Assembly: GCF_002934605.1 (NCBI RefSeq)
Contig: NZ_PTJC01000005.1
Location: 868,001 to 932,000 of the forward strand
From: Neolewinella xylanilytica
Lineage (GTDB): Bacteria > Bacteroidota > Bacteroidia > Chitinophagales > Saprospiraceae
DNA length: 64,000 bases
Direction of reading: 5' to 3'
Positions 18,301 to 26,338 of this stretch are shown in pieces (the first letter of the stretch is position 1; every line of letters begins with the position of its first letter). The notes under the pieces are model-generated. The model searched no databases. It saw only the letters and a list, made by a program, of their open reading frames with translations, and had not been told where the DNA came from. The translations under genes and the position numbers were made by a program.

Positions 18301-19138
18301 TGCACAGTTCCAGCGACACGGCGAATTCGCGTTCCGCCTGGTCGCTCCCGTAGGTCGGGAAGTCGGGTACCTGCCGCCAGCGCTTGTCGGTGCCGGCCAT
18401 GTCGATCACGTTCTCGAGCAGGCTGGCGGGGTGGCGTTCGCCCGGGGGCAGCCGGCGGATGATCTTTTTGCCGCCGCTCTTTTTCACTTGGCCCTTCCCG
18501 TCCACGCTCACCTCCTCCAGGCCGATGATGTGCAGCAGTTCGCGGTAGAAGCGTTTATCGAGCTTATTGGAGTCGTTAGCGAAGGGGCGGCGCAGCAGGT
18601 GGACGGGCCCGAGCAGCTTGTACAGCGGCGTGAGCTTGTCGTCGGTGTCCTCGCGGCCGTCTTCGCACCACTTCCGGTAGTCACTCAGTTTCAGGGCGGT
18701 GCAGGGCAGTTCGTCGTCCAGTTCCGCCAGGTGGGCGGCGACGTGCTCGTAGGCGAGGGCGTTGGTCTTTCCGGGGTCGGCGTCGATCTCCAGCAGCCGT
18801 TTGCGGAAGCGTTTCTTTTCCCAGAACAGCCGCTCGAAGTCGCGGTCGGCGAAGAGGTAGGTCTGGTCGCCGTCGGTGATGACCAGGCTTTTGATCCCGA
18901 CGTTGCCGCTTTCCCGCTCGCGGACGAAGTAGAGCACCAGCTCCAGCAGGGCTTTATTCGTTTGGGCGCCGGGGCGCGGGTGCCACATTTCCGCGGAATT
19001 CCGGGCCCGTTTGGCTTCGATCATCACCCCCACCGGGTCCTTAGCCTTCGGCCCGTCGTGGATGACCGCGTCGATGCGTCCCTTGGTAGCCACTAGGCAG
19101 TCCGCCTCCCGGTACCACACCTGGCGCAGGAAGGTCAT
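15320..19138 (-). CDS. Type IIG-like single-chain restriction endonuclease/DNA N6-adenine methyltransferase
   Basis: At least 1272 residues. A PD-(D/E)xK-like nuclease core lies near the N-terminus (GRIDAVIHDG then GVMIEAKRAR). The methylase has motif I DPAVGSGHF (Asp514), GVDINPNSVKICRLRLWIEL and motif IV NPPYIRQEE (Asn832). A TaqI-like specificity region follows (NNATYIAS, LGILNSKLGWFQI, NGYQLIFKYFERLQIP), then a charged tail. The family cleaves and methylates its own site. Three oddities are visible: conserved N-terminal codons continue upstream of this ATG up to an in-frame TAG; a 69-base repeat element is inserted at 17156-17224 next to motif-I-associated helices; and about 15540-15830 is far more AT-rich than the rest. 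A 64-residue gene overlaps its end. The enzyme may be damaged or start at a noncanonical site. Confidence 0.9.
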   Translation of the reverse strand: MTFLRQVWYREADCLVATKGRIDAVIHDGPKAKDPVGVMIEAKRARNSAEMWHPRPGAQTNKALLELVLYFVRERESGNVGIKSLVITDGDQTYLFADRDFERLFWEKKRFRKRLLEIDADPGKTNALAYEHVAAHLAELDDELPCTALKLSDYRKWCEDGREDTDDKLTPLYKLLGPVHLLRRPFANDSNKLDKRFYRELLHIIGLEEVSVDGKGQVKKSGGKKIIRRLPPGERHPASLLENVIDMAGTDKRWRQVPDFPTYGSDQAEREFAVSLELCITWINRILFLKLLESQLVSYHQPSGEPAPATMRSYKFLTPKLIPDFDGLHTLFFKVLAVKPAERQPIVRQFAHVPYLNSSLFEATELEERLLYVHALKDQFELPYHAQTVLRARGRDHTLHYLFAFLDAYDFGGGGGAIQEENKPLINASVLGLIFEKINGYRDGSFYTPGFITEYMCRETIRRATVQKFRDADGPFADFDSDDFGDLASFLGRKYKADEVEAANAVVNSITVCDPAVGSGHFLVSALNELIAVKAELGILGGGSAGATFNRDIQASVENDELLLTYRSDGRPFEYRVREDSHGRLQVDDTVQLVQRTLFQEKRTLIENCLFGVDINPNSVKICRLRLWIELLKHAYYGVNERRTELVNGQPIHSSTNSPIQSLETLPNIDINIKQGNSLVSRFALDDDLKGALAESDRFTLDSYRVAVATYHRATGPDEKRELLELIDAIKGNFQSHIGRNDKRVVALSKARGKLQQLEGLLEVGDLFGSVDEKKVRKEIKPLKAKVDKLQTEIEGVKNNAIYRDAFEWRFEFPAVLGADGEFLGFDVVVVNPPYIRQEELGDQKEYLQSRFKVYSGTADLLVYFIELGMNNLRPGGQFSFIISNKFMRAGFGKTLRKHLGDYRIVELIDFGDLQVFDGATTYPVIISMENRAPERTFRAMNVPELDPSRFRDQLHEHQFDSLQAELTEDGWNLADVKTQRLLEKLRNTGVPLGEYVNGEIYYGIKTGYNEAFVIDLATRDRLIAEDPKGAEVIKPFLAGRDVKRYVPPVADKYLILFEKGWTYAHGDPKISEQDGFALLQQEYPAVAGWLSEYEERAKQRYDQGDFWWELRACDYYDKFKSEKIIYQIFQVKPVFTFDSSEFYSNNATYIASNVDHKLLGILNSKLGWFQIQMFCTSIQNGYQLIFKYFERLQIPMSNADNLSKKVQEVLTQKSQDPQADTTALEAEIDVLVYRLYGLTYAEVLVVDPGFGMSEEEYLAPEQEVENEGHGE
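17156..17227 (+). repeat. Inverted 8-bp-periodic element inserted in frame within the methylase gene
   Basis: The left arm consists of four octamers (CTGAATGG, GTGAATTA, GTGGATGA, GTGAATGG). A 5-bp centre GCTGG follows, then the right arm reads CCATTCAC, CAATTCAG, TCCTTCGC, TCATTCAC. The arms are imperfect reverse complements. The 69 bases equal 23 codons, so the frame is kept. The insert encodes most of the stretch ERRTELVNGQPIHSSTNSP between HAYYG and LETLPNIDINI. Confidence 0.9.
18961..18984 (-). repeat. GC-rich dispersed motif inside the restriction-modification gene
   Basis: TTTGGGCGCCGGGGCGCGGG in reverse orientation matches the dispersed motif. It encodes the HPRPGAQ stretch in the nuclease region. 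Confidence 0.5.
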
Positions 19139-19303
19139 GAAATGGCCTTTGTGGTTCTCCTCGCTTTCGTCGGGGTTACCGATGCGGTCGAGCAGCAGGG
19201 GGAGCTCGTGCTTCAGCCGGTCGATGGCGGCGCGGGCTACTTTTTCCTTTCGGTAGGCTTTATTGAGGGACTGGGTGGGGCTCTAGGCGGGGTGGTGTAG
19301 CAT
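19139..19303 (-). other. Conserved 5' extension of the restriction-modification frame with in-frame TAG
   Basis: Reading upstream of 19138 in the same frame gives 48 sense codons, including SLNKAYRKEKVARAAIDRLK and NPDESEENHKGHF, which look like the usual N-terminus of this enzyme family. TAG follows at 19283-19285. Six codons further up is an ATG (19301-19303, reading MLHHPA). No ATG, GTG or TTG lies between the TAG and 19138. The simplest reading is a nonsense mutation at codon 7 of the real gene. Confidence 0.7.
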
Positions 19304-19439
19304 GCGGGGGTTAAAATACTACGAGGTGACGGTATGTACCGCTCTGAAATGGCGTGTCCACATCAATTCCTCCGTATTCCCGAGTGGGGCCGGCAGGTAA
19401 GCGATAAAACGCCCATATTCGCAGGTACAACCTGCCGCC

Positions 19440-20543
19440 ATGCCCGCACTCCGCCCCCTACCTGACCGTATCCTGTCGATCGACGTCCTACGGGGTTTCG
19501 ATATGCTGATGATCATCCTGGCCGACCGCTTCTTCTGGAGCCTGCGGGAGGGAGTGCACACCCCCCTGACCGACGCGCTGGCCACGCAGTTCGACCATCC
19601 GGAGTGGTTCGGATCGACCTTTTACGACATCATCATGCCCCTCTTCCTCTTCGTGGTGGGAGCCGTGATCCCCTTCTCTCTCTCGGCCCGCAACCGCGAA
19701 CGAGTGGGCCTGCGGGCCGTCTACCGGAAGCTGCTCCGCCGCTTCGTCATCCTGTTCATCCTTGGCTGGATCGTGCAGGGCAACCTCCTGGCCTGGGACA
19801 GTAGCCAGTTCCGGCTGTTCAGCAATACGTTGCAGGCCATTGCCGTGGGGTACCTGTTTTCCTGTCTGGCGTGGCTGCACCTGTCCCGGCGGGGGCGGTA
19901 CCTGCTGTTCGGGGGCTTGCTCATCGGCTATGCGTTGCTGCTCGTCCTGCCGAACGTGCCCGGCGTCGGCCCCAGCGAGGTCTTGCCCGACCGTAATTTT
20001 GCGCTCTACTTCGACCGACTGGTGCTGGGCCGCTTCGACGATGGCCTCCAGTATACCTGGCTGCTCAGCGGACTGGGCTTCACCGCAACGACCCTATCCG
20101 GCCTTTTCGCCGGCGAACTCATCAGGACCAGTCTTCCCCGTGAACGAGTGGCGCGCTACCTCCTCTTACTGGGCATCGCCTTCCTTTCCGTAGGCCTGGT
20201 CTGGGGGGGCTGGCACCCGATCGTGAAAAAGATATGGACGAGCACCTTCGTCCTGGCTTCCTCGGGCGTCTGTTATCTGTTGTTAGCCGCCTTCTATTAC
20301 GTGATTGACGTGCGGGGAAAAACCGGGTGGACCTTTCCCTTCCAGGTGATCGGCATGAACGCGATCGTAGCCTACGTACTCTCCCACGTATTCGACTTTC
20401 CCGGTATTGCGGGCCAGGTACTGTACGGCCTCGAACCCATTGTAGGCGCGTATTACGAAGCCCTCACGGTATTGGGCGGCTTCGGCATCCTGTATCTTCT
20501 GCTGTGGTATATGTACCGAAACGGGACCTTCGTGAAGGTCTAG
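19440..20543 (+). CDS. HGSNAT-like membrane acyltransferase (DUF5009 type)
   Basis: A 367-residue polytopic inner-membrane protein with about 10 hydrophobic segments. The opening RILSIDVLRGFDMLMIILAD is the hallmark of the heparan-alpha-glucosaminide N-acetyltransferase catalytic-domain family, followed by YDIIMPLFLFVVGAVIPFSL and NTLQAIAVGYLFSC. Bacterial members are thought to move acyl groups from acyl-CoA across the membrane onto sugars. The C-terminal FQVIGMNAIVAYVLSHVF is also typical. It stands alone between the minus-strand methylase and the minus-strand SusD gene, and a GC-rich dispersed motif (20569-20591) lies just after its stop. The sugar acceptor is unknown. Confidence 0.88.
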   Translation: MPALRPLPDRILSIDVLRGFDMLMIILADRFFWSLREGVHTPLTDALATQFDHPEWFGSTFYDIIMPLFLFVVGAVIPFSLSARNRERVGLRAVYRKLLRRFVILFILGWIVQGNLLAWDSSQFRLFSNTLQAIAVGYLFSCLAWLHLSRRGRYLLFGGLLIGYALLLVLPNVPGVGPSEVLPDRNFALYFDRLVLGRFDDGLQYTWLLSGLGFTATTLSGLFAGELIRTSLPRERVARYLLLLGIAFLSVGLVWGGWHPIVKKIWTSTFVLASSGVCYLLLAAFYYVIDVRGKTGWTFPFQVIGMNAIVAYVLSHVFDFPGIAGQVLYGLEPIVGAYYEALTVLGGFGILYLLLWYMYRNGTFVKV

Positions 20544-20568
20544 TACGGTAATGGAGCTGCTACTTCGC

Positions 20569-20591
20569 TTGGGCGCCGGAGCGCAGGTGTC
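20569..20591 (-). repeat. GC-rich dispersed motif after the acyltransferase gene
   Basis: TTGGGCGCCGGAGCGCAGGT in reverse orientation, 26 bases after the stop codon at 20543. Confidence 0.6.
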
Positions 20592-20766
20592 GGGGGAATT
20601 CAAGACCGTAAAAAAGTCGGTAAGGGCTTAGAGCTTGTTTGGATTCTCCTCACCGGTTTGCAAAGGGCCTGTTTCCGCCCCGTTGTCGGGTGCCTAAACA
20701 GGTCGCAAATTGCCTTATTTTCGACCGGGTTCGGGGATCCCTAACAAGCCCTTGGCGGGACTACCC

Positions 20767-20800
20767 AAAAAAAGAGGTGCACGACCAAGCCGCGCACCTC
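20767..20800 (-). terminator. Rho-independent terminator of the SusC-SusD operon
   Basis: On the minus strand the arms GAGGTGC and GCACCTC flank a 13-base loop region and are followed at once by seven T. It is 30 bases after the SusD stop codon and faces the right way. Confidence 0.88.
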
Positions 20801-20829
20801 CCAGAAAGATGTCATAAACAAATACTCGG

Positions 20830-22431
20830 TCAATCCACGTCCCAGAAGAGCGTGTTGGTAAGCTTATCCTCACCACTCACTTCGGAGTAGTTGGCGTTAT
20901 AGGTGATCTCGCGGCCCGGGATCGTCCACCGGCTGGGCGGCAGCGGCTGGGTGGAGGAGTTGTCGGTCCAGAAGCCCAGGGTGGGGTAGTCGAGCCGCCG
21001 CACTTCCGCCCAGTTCTCGTAGGGTTGGACGATGTTGAAGTGCAGCCATTTTTGCCGGGCGATCAGCTGGATTTTATCCTCCGTCGACTGGCCGGGCGTC
21101 ATTTGAACCGGCTCGGACTCTATGAGTGCCTGGTAATCCGCGTCGGAAACCTCCTCGACGACGACACCGGTGCTGGCCGAACTGACGGAATTCACGTAGA
21201 GGTAGAAGTCGATCGACTGGCGGATGCCGGTCTCGTAGGCGGTTACCGCCGCTTCCCCGTCGCCGGTGCGGGCGTAGTACTCCGCCAGCAGGAAGCTGGT
21301 TTCCGCGGCGCTGAAAAGCAAGCCGGGGAAGTACTCGTTCTCGCTGAAGGTGCGGCGGTTGTAGAAGGCGATCAGGCCGTCGTTAACCAGTTGCTGCTGT
21401 TCGCTACCATCCAGAAGCGGATCGATGCCGAGGTAGGCGCCGTCGGGCGATTCGGTACCGGGTTCGAAGAGAAGCTCCAGGCGGGGGTCGTTCGATTCCA
21501 GCAGCAGGTCGATCAGGGCCTGACTGGCGTCGTCCCCGTCCCAACCGGCCGAGTTGATCCCGTCGCGGAAGCCCCGGGAGTTGATCGTCGAGGTTGGGTC
21601 GAAAACGTCGATCATGATGTTCTGCTCTCCCGTCTCCACGGTGGGAAAGCGCTCGGAGTTGCCGATGATTTCACTCAACTCCGCGGTTGCCCGGGAGCTG
21701 AACTCCGGCGCTTCCACTACCCGCATCAGCATCCGCATCCGCAGCGAGTTGGTGAAGCGACGCCAGAGCATGACGTCCCCGCCGTTGATGATGTCCTGGC
21801 TGGTGAAGGAGGCGGCAACGCCCGGGGACAGTTCCACCGAGGCGAGTTCGTCGGCGATCGCCTGCAGATCGTCGAGCATGAAGGTGTAGATGTCGCTGCC
21901 CGAATCGAAGCTCGCGTACGACTCGGAGTAGTTGCCCGCGTTGGTGCTCAGCATGCCGGCATCGAAGTAGGGCAGGAAGCCGAAGAGGTCCACGGCTCGC
22001 TGGGTCTCGTAGTGCATGTAGGTAGCCGCCGCCAGCCGGAAAATAGCCCGATCCTCCTGGGCCGCGGGGTCCAGGTTGTTGTAGATGCGTTGCATCTCGC
22101 GGTACTGCGCCAGTACTTCGTAGTAGTTGTTCCAGAAGGATTCTACCCCCGAGGAGCCGGGTACGTACTGGTTGGGACTGTTCGACACCCCGATCGACTG
22201 CGTCCAGGGATTGAGCGTTCCCCGCAGCACGACGAAGTAGTTGGTGTAGTTCGGTACGATGTAGTCCTGGCCGGCCACCAGTACCCCGGTAAACTGCTTG
22301 TCTACCGTCGTTTCGGCGATGCGGGAGGGCTCGGCGTAGGCGTCGGCAAGATCGTCTTCCGTACAGGAAAAGGAGCAGGCCAAAAGTGCCCCGAAGAGCA
22401 TATATCTGAGGTCCATAATTAGGTACTTCAT
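20830..22431 (-). CDS. SusD/RagB-family outer-membrane nutrient-binding lipoprotein
   Basis: A 533-residue surface lipoprotein. The ATG at 22429-22431 gives MKYLIMDLRYMLFGALLACS followed by FSC, a lipobox-like end with Cys as the lipid site; the longer frame from 22512 has no signal-like start. YWNNYYEVL-type helix (SFWNNYYEVLAQYREMQRI), ATYMHYETQRAVDLFGFLPY and NSLRMRMLMRVV are typical of the SusD-like helical core. The C-terminal part has RQKWLHFNIVQPYENWAEVRR, also diagnostic. SusD binds the glycan or peptide on top of the SusC barrel. It lies 104 bases downstream of susC in one operon ending at the terminator at 20767-20800. Ligand unknown. Confidence 0.95.
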   Translation of the reverse strand: MKYLIMDLRYMLFGALLACSFSCTEDDLADAYAEPSRIAETTVDKQFTGVLVAGQDYIVPNYTNYFVVLRGTLNPWTQSIGVSNSPNQYVPGSSGVESFWNNYYEVLAQYREMQRIYNNLDPAAQEDRAIFRLAAATYMHYETQRAVDLFGFLPYFDAGMLSTNAGNYSESYASFDSGSDIYTFMLDDLQAIADELASVELSPGVAASFTSQDIINGGDVMLWRRFTNSLRMRMLMRVVEAPEFSSRATAELSEIIGNSERFPTVETGEQNIMIDVFDPTSTINSRGFRDGINSAGWDGDDASQALIDLLLESNDPRLELLFEPGTESPDGAYLGIDPLLDGSEQQQLVNDGLIAFYNRRTFSENEYFPGLLFSAAETSFLLAEYYARTGDGEAAVTAYETGIRQSIDFYLYVNSVSSASTGVVVEEVSDADYQALIESEPVQMTPGQSTEDKIQLIARQKWLHFNIVQPYENWAEVRRLDYPTLGFWTDNSSTQPLPPSRWTIPGREITYNANYSEVSGEDKLTNTLFWDVD

Positions 22432-22535
22432 GGATGGATGATTATACCGCTGGATAGTTCCGTTTCTCTGGCTTTTGCCCCCAGGCGGGAGCGGGAGCCG
22501 GGTCCCCTGCAATGTCCAGCGGTATGATGGGGTGA

Positions 22536-25500
22536 TTAAAAGGAGGTTTTAAACTGCACACCGAAGGAGCGGAACGACGGGTTGTTACCAGCATTGTTGA
22601 TGTTCTGGTACCAGCGGGATCCGGCGGTGGTCTGCTCGGGATCCAGGTCCTTGATGGAGCGGTAGATGAAAAAGATGTTGCGGCCGTAAACGGAGATGTT
22701 CGCGTTCTGCATGCCGACACCCGAAAGCCAGGTAGTCGGCAGGTTGAATCCGAGGGCCAGTTCGCGGACCTTCACCCAGTTGTTCTCGTTGATGTAAAGC
22801 TCGTAGCGGGAGTTGCCGTACTGGGGGCCGCCCCAGTTGTAGGTACCGTTGTAGTAGCGGGCCTGGGACACGACGTTCGTGTTGGGCTCGCCGTTGATGT
22901 TGACGCCTTCCAGCAGGATACCGTCGTTAAACACGAGTTCCCCGTTCGGACCTTCGTTGGCGGTGGTCTGTACGCCCTGGCCGTCCTCGTTCTGGTAGTA
23001 GCGCAGGCCCCCACTCTCGGCGTCCATGTAGTTCAGGCTTTCCTCGGTGAGTCCGCGGCTGGTCATCCAGTAAATGCCCGTGGGCATGATCGACCCGCCG
23101 TAGCTGAAGTCGGCCACGAAGTTCAGCGTCAGGAATTTGTAACCCAGCGTGGTCAGGAAGCCCCCCTCGAAGTCGGGCAGGGCGTTACCGTATACCTCCC
23201 AGTTGTCCCCGTCCAGTTGGTAGAGGCCGTTGGGGCCAACGATGCGGTTGTCGTTTGCGTCGGTGGCTACGGGGTGGGCGTAAATGTCGCCCATGGGCCG
23301 GCCGACCACCGAGCGTACCTGGGCGGCGTTGCCGTCGAAATCGGCGTGAATCAGCTGGGTAGCATCGTTAGCCAGTTGTTCTACCGTGTTGATGTTGCGC
23401 GCGAAGTTGATGGTAGTGGTCCAGTTGAAGTTTTCGTTGCGGATGATATCGGCACCGAGGGAGAATTCCATACCCTCGTTCCGCAGTACGCCGATGTTGG
23501 TCAACACGGTGGTGGCGCCGGAGCTGGTCGGTACGTCTACGGGTAGGATCTGGTCGATGATCCGTCCGTTGTAGTAGGTAGCATCCACGCGGAAGCGGTT
23601 GAGGAAATTCAGGTTGATGCCGAATTCCACCTCCTTCTTCCGCTCGGGCCGGATCAGTTCATTGCCGAAGGCGTTACCCAGGTTGGTATAGATCACCGCG
23701 GAGCCGCCGCCGGACTGTACCCCGAGCGTGTTCTGGATGTAATTGATGTTGGCCAGGTAGCGGCCGGGATAGTTGCCCACCACGCCGTAGGAGGCCCGCA
23801 GTTTCGCGTAGCTGATGCTACGGGGCAGGTCGAAGATCTCGTTGAGGATCAGGCTCGAATTGACCGATGGGTACGAAAAGGAATTGTTGCCCGGCGCGAT
23901 GGTGGAAATCCGGTCGCGCCGGATCGTACCTTCCACGAACCAGAAGGTCTTGAACCCGAAACTCAGCGACGTGAACAGGCCGTCGGTGATTTCCGTAGCC
24001 CGGGTGGCGCGACCCTGCGGAATATCCCGGGAAGCGGAAAGGTCGAACTTGTTCTCGGGGCTGAGGCCGTTGACGGTGCCGATGGAGGTGAGCGCGTAGT
24101 CGTACTTGCGGGCGGTGTAGCCGGCCAGTACGCCCAGGGAGATGTCATCCGTCACGTCCAGGTCGTAGTTCAGGATCACGTCACCGTACAGCAGGTTCTC
24201 GGTGTAATTCGTTAGCGAGAAGGCGCCGCCGGGGTTGTTGTACAGGGCGGAGGGCAGCTCGGTGGAGTTCCAGCTCTCCGTCTCCTGGGCGGTGTAGTCG
24301 GTAGAGAGCCGCCCCTGGAGGTTCAGTCCGCCGATCACGTTCCACCGCTGGGTGAAGTTGGCGATGACGCGGTTGTTGTTTTCGCGCGACTGATATTCGT
24401 TCACCCGCCACACGTAGTCGGCGATGTCGGACTTAAAGCCGTTGTAAATGATGTTTTCCTCCGGTGTCGTGCTCGGTTGGGTACCCGTGCGGAAGTAGTA
24501 GCCGTCGCTCGTTTTGTAGCGGTCGAAGTACCAGTCGGCCGACTCGAAGCGGTCCATCATGCCCGTGAAGTTGTTCACCATACGGTCCACCTTGTACGGG
24601 CGGTTGTTGGTCGACTGGTTGATGTACCGGACGTTCAGGCTGGAACTCAGTCGCTCGTTGATGTCGTAGTTCGTGGTGAAGGTCAGGATGTTGCGCTCGT
24701 TCTTGGAGTTGAAGGAGATCATCTGGTTGTCCTGCCGGCTCAGCGATACCCGGAAATTGAAGGCTTCCGTACCCTTTGAAACGGCCAGGTTCACATTCGA
24801 ACTGTTGGCGGGCTGGAAGAGGTCGCCGTAGCTGTTCTCGGAGGATACGTAAGGGCGGACGACACCGTCCCACGCCATCACGGGCTGGCCGTCGAAGTTC
24901 GGGCCGAAGTTCACGCTGGTGTTGATGAGCCCGCGGACGTCGTTCTCTTCGTCACCGTCCGTGTCGTACCCGATGAAGCGATCCGCGCCCTGTCCGGCAT
25001 CGGCCAGGGATACCGGGTAGCCGGGGCCCCGCACGTTCTGGTAGCGCGGCAGGTAGGCGATGCGGTCGGTGTTGTAGGAGGCGTTGAATTCCACGCCGAG
25101 CCCCTGGTTGAATTTCCCTTTCTTGGTGGTGATGAGGATCACCCCGTTCACGGCGTCGGAGCCGTAGAGCGCCGCCGCGGAAGCTCCCTTGAGTACGGAG
25201 ATATTGGCGATGTCCTCGGGGTTGATGTCCAGCAGCCCGTTACCCTGGATGCGCTGGTCGTCCCAGTAGCTGGAATTGTTGAACTCGCCGTTCCGGATGG
25301 GTACGCCGTCGAGCACGATCAGGGGCTGGGTGTTGCCCGTTATGGACGCCTGTCCGCGAATGTTGATGTTGATACCGCTCGTAGCGCCGCCGGGCGTAGA
25401 GCGAATGGATACCCCGGGCGCCTTGCCGTAGAGTGCCGAGGCGAAGTTGGTCACCTGGGTCTTGGTGATGTCTTCGGTCTGCAGTTCCACGGTCGCGTAG

Positions 25501-25844
25501 CCGAGGGCCTTCCGCTCCCGGGAAACGCCGAGGGCCGTCACCACCACCTCGTCGATGTTGTTGCCCTCGGTCAGCGTCACGTCTAGCGTCGTACGGCCGT
25601 TCAGCACCAGCTCCTGGGCCCCGAAGCCGATGTAGGAGATGCGGAGGGTGGGGTTATCGCCCGTTGGCTCGAAGGAGTAGAAGCCATCGACGTCGGTGAC
25701 GGTGCCGTTGTCGGTGCCCACCTCCAGGATGTTCGCCCCGATCAGCGGATTGCCCGCTTCGTCGGTAATGGTGCCGGAAACCGTCTGGGCGAGACTGATA
25801 CCCACCACGGACCACACCAGCAATAGTGTCAGTGTAAATTTCAT
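22536..25844 (-). CDS. SusC/RagA TonB-linked outer-membrane transporter
   Basis: A complete 1102-residue receptor. Signal peptide to about residue 19 (ISLAQT), carboxypeptidase-like domain (VSGTITDEAGNPLIGANI), TonB box region NIDEVVVTALGVSRERKALG, plug with PLIVLDGVPIRNG and NISVLKGASAAALYGSDAV then GVILITTKKG, and a large barrel ending FRSFGVQFKTSF. It imports ligand captured by the SusD protein encoded next. The LGVSRERKALGYA form is common in this branch. The divergent neighbour is a LacI-type regulator at 26339, and two candidate operators lie 32-88 bases upstream of this start, so induction by a sugar is likely. The imported sugar cannot be told from sequence. Confidence 0.97.
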   Translation of the reverse strand: MKFTLTLLLVWSVVGISLAQTVSGTITDEAGNPLIGANILEVGTDNGTVTDVDGFYSFEPTGDNPTLRISYIGFGAQELVLNGRTTLDVTLTEGNNIDEVVVTALGVSRERKALGYATVELQTEDITKTQVTNFASALYGKAPGVSIRSTPGGATSGININIRGQASITGNTQPLIVLDGVPIRNGEFNNSSYWDDQRIQGNGLLDINPEDIANISVLKGASAAALYGSDAVNGVILITTKKGKFNQGLGVEFNASYNTDRIAYLPRYQNVRGPGYPVSLADAGQGADRFIGYDTDGDEENDVRGLINTSVNFGPNFDGQPVMAWDGVVRPYVSSENSYGDLFQPANSSNVNLAVSKGTEAFNFRVSLSRQDNQMISFNSKNERNILTFTTNYDINERLSSSLNVRYINQSTNNRPYKVDRMVNNFTGMMDRFESADWYFDRYKTSDGYYFRTGTQPSTTPEENIIYNGFKSDIADYVWRVNEYQSRENNNRVIANFTQRWNVIGGLNLQGRLSTDYTAQETESWNSTELPSALYNNPGGAFSLTNYTENLLYGDVILNYDLDVTDDISLGVLAGYTARKYDYALTSIGTVNGLSPENKFDLSASRDIPQGRATRATEITDGLFTSLSFGFKTFWFVEGTIRRDRISTIAPGNNSFSYPSVNSSLILNEIFDLPRSISYAKLRASYGVVGNYPGRYLANINYIQNTLGVQSGGGSAVIYTNLGNAFGNELIRPERKKEVEFGINLNFLNRFRVDATYYNGRIIDQILPVDVPTSSGATTVLTNIGVLRNEGMEFSLGADIIRNENFNWTTTINFARNINTVEQLANDATQLIHADFDGNAAQVRSVVGRPMGDIYAHPVATDANDNRIVGPNGLYQLDGDNWEVYGNALPDFEGGFLTTLGYKFLTLNFVADFSYGGSIMPTGIYWMTSRGLTEESLNYMDAESGGLRYYQNEDGQGVQTTANEGPNGELVFNDGILLEGVNINGEPNTNVVSQARYYNGTYNWGGPQYGNSRYELYINENNWVKVRELALGFNLPTTWLSGVGMQNANISVYGRNIFFIYRSIKDLDPEQTTAGSRWYQNINNAGNNPSFRSFGVQFKTSF

Positions 25845-25875
25845 ATACTAGTTATTTAGAAAAATTACCCAATAT

Positions 25876-25891
25876 GCGTTAAGGTTAACGC
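25876..25891. promoter_or_regulatory. Candidate LacI-type operator 1
   Basis: GCGTTAAGGTTAACGC is a perfect inverted repeat with 7-bp arms around GG. It lies 32-47 bases upstream of the susC start, where a repressor would block transcription. Confidence 0.7.
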
Positions 25892-25916
25892 AGGCCCAAC
25901 TTGAGAATCATAGAGT

Positions 25917-25932
25917 GCGTTAAGGTACACGC
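25917..25932. promoter_or_regulatory. Candidate LacI-type operator 2
   Basis: GCGTTAAGGTACACGC repeats the left arm and spacer of operator 1 exactly and has a degraded right arm. It lies 41 bases from operator 1, about four DNA turns, so dimers could bind the same face. Confidence 0.6.
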
Positions 25933-26338
25933 CACGGTGAAATTAGGTAGATATTGTAATTAATCTACTCATCAAGCTACAACAAATTATCTCGCCGGTT
26001 GCACAAATTTTGCCGTATCCGGGTGTTTGCCATTTAGTATTTGGCCGGAAGCGGTATAGTAAGAATCGAATTTGACCGGGACAGATTAAGCTTAGTGATT
26101 GTTAGGAACGGGTCCGTGCATTCGGGCGGAATTTCTTCGCCAAATTAGCGTTAGGAGCACCTGTCTAATCCACCTTGCGTTCGTTACGTAGTGGCTGTTC
26201 GGCTTTTCGTAGTTTAACCGGTCGGTAGCTACCCGCTGATGGATCGCCCTTCTACTATGGAGCGGATGCTCCCGGGCATAATGCCTCCTGCTGCCGGCCC
26301 CACCCGTTTGCCACCCTACTCAACGCTTAACCCCTTTC

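Larger units (their letters stand above)
25845..26338. other. Divergent regulatory region between susC and lacI-type genes
   Basis: This 494-base region has no gene. The half nearest susC is AT-rich and holds the two candidate operators. A weaker GCGTTAGGAGCAC match lies at 26147. The last 120 bases before 26339 are GC-rich leader sequence. Confidence 0.6.

Noticed and set aside
18961-18984. GC-rich motif here as pure coincidence of coding sequence
   Set aside because: Kept as a repeat only at modest confidence because flanks also match; coding constraint may still explain it.
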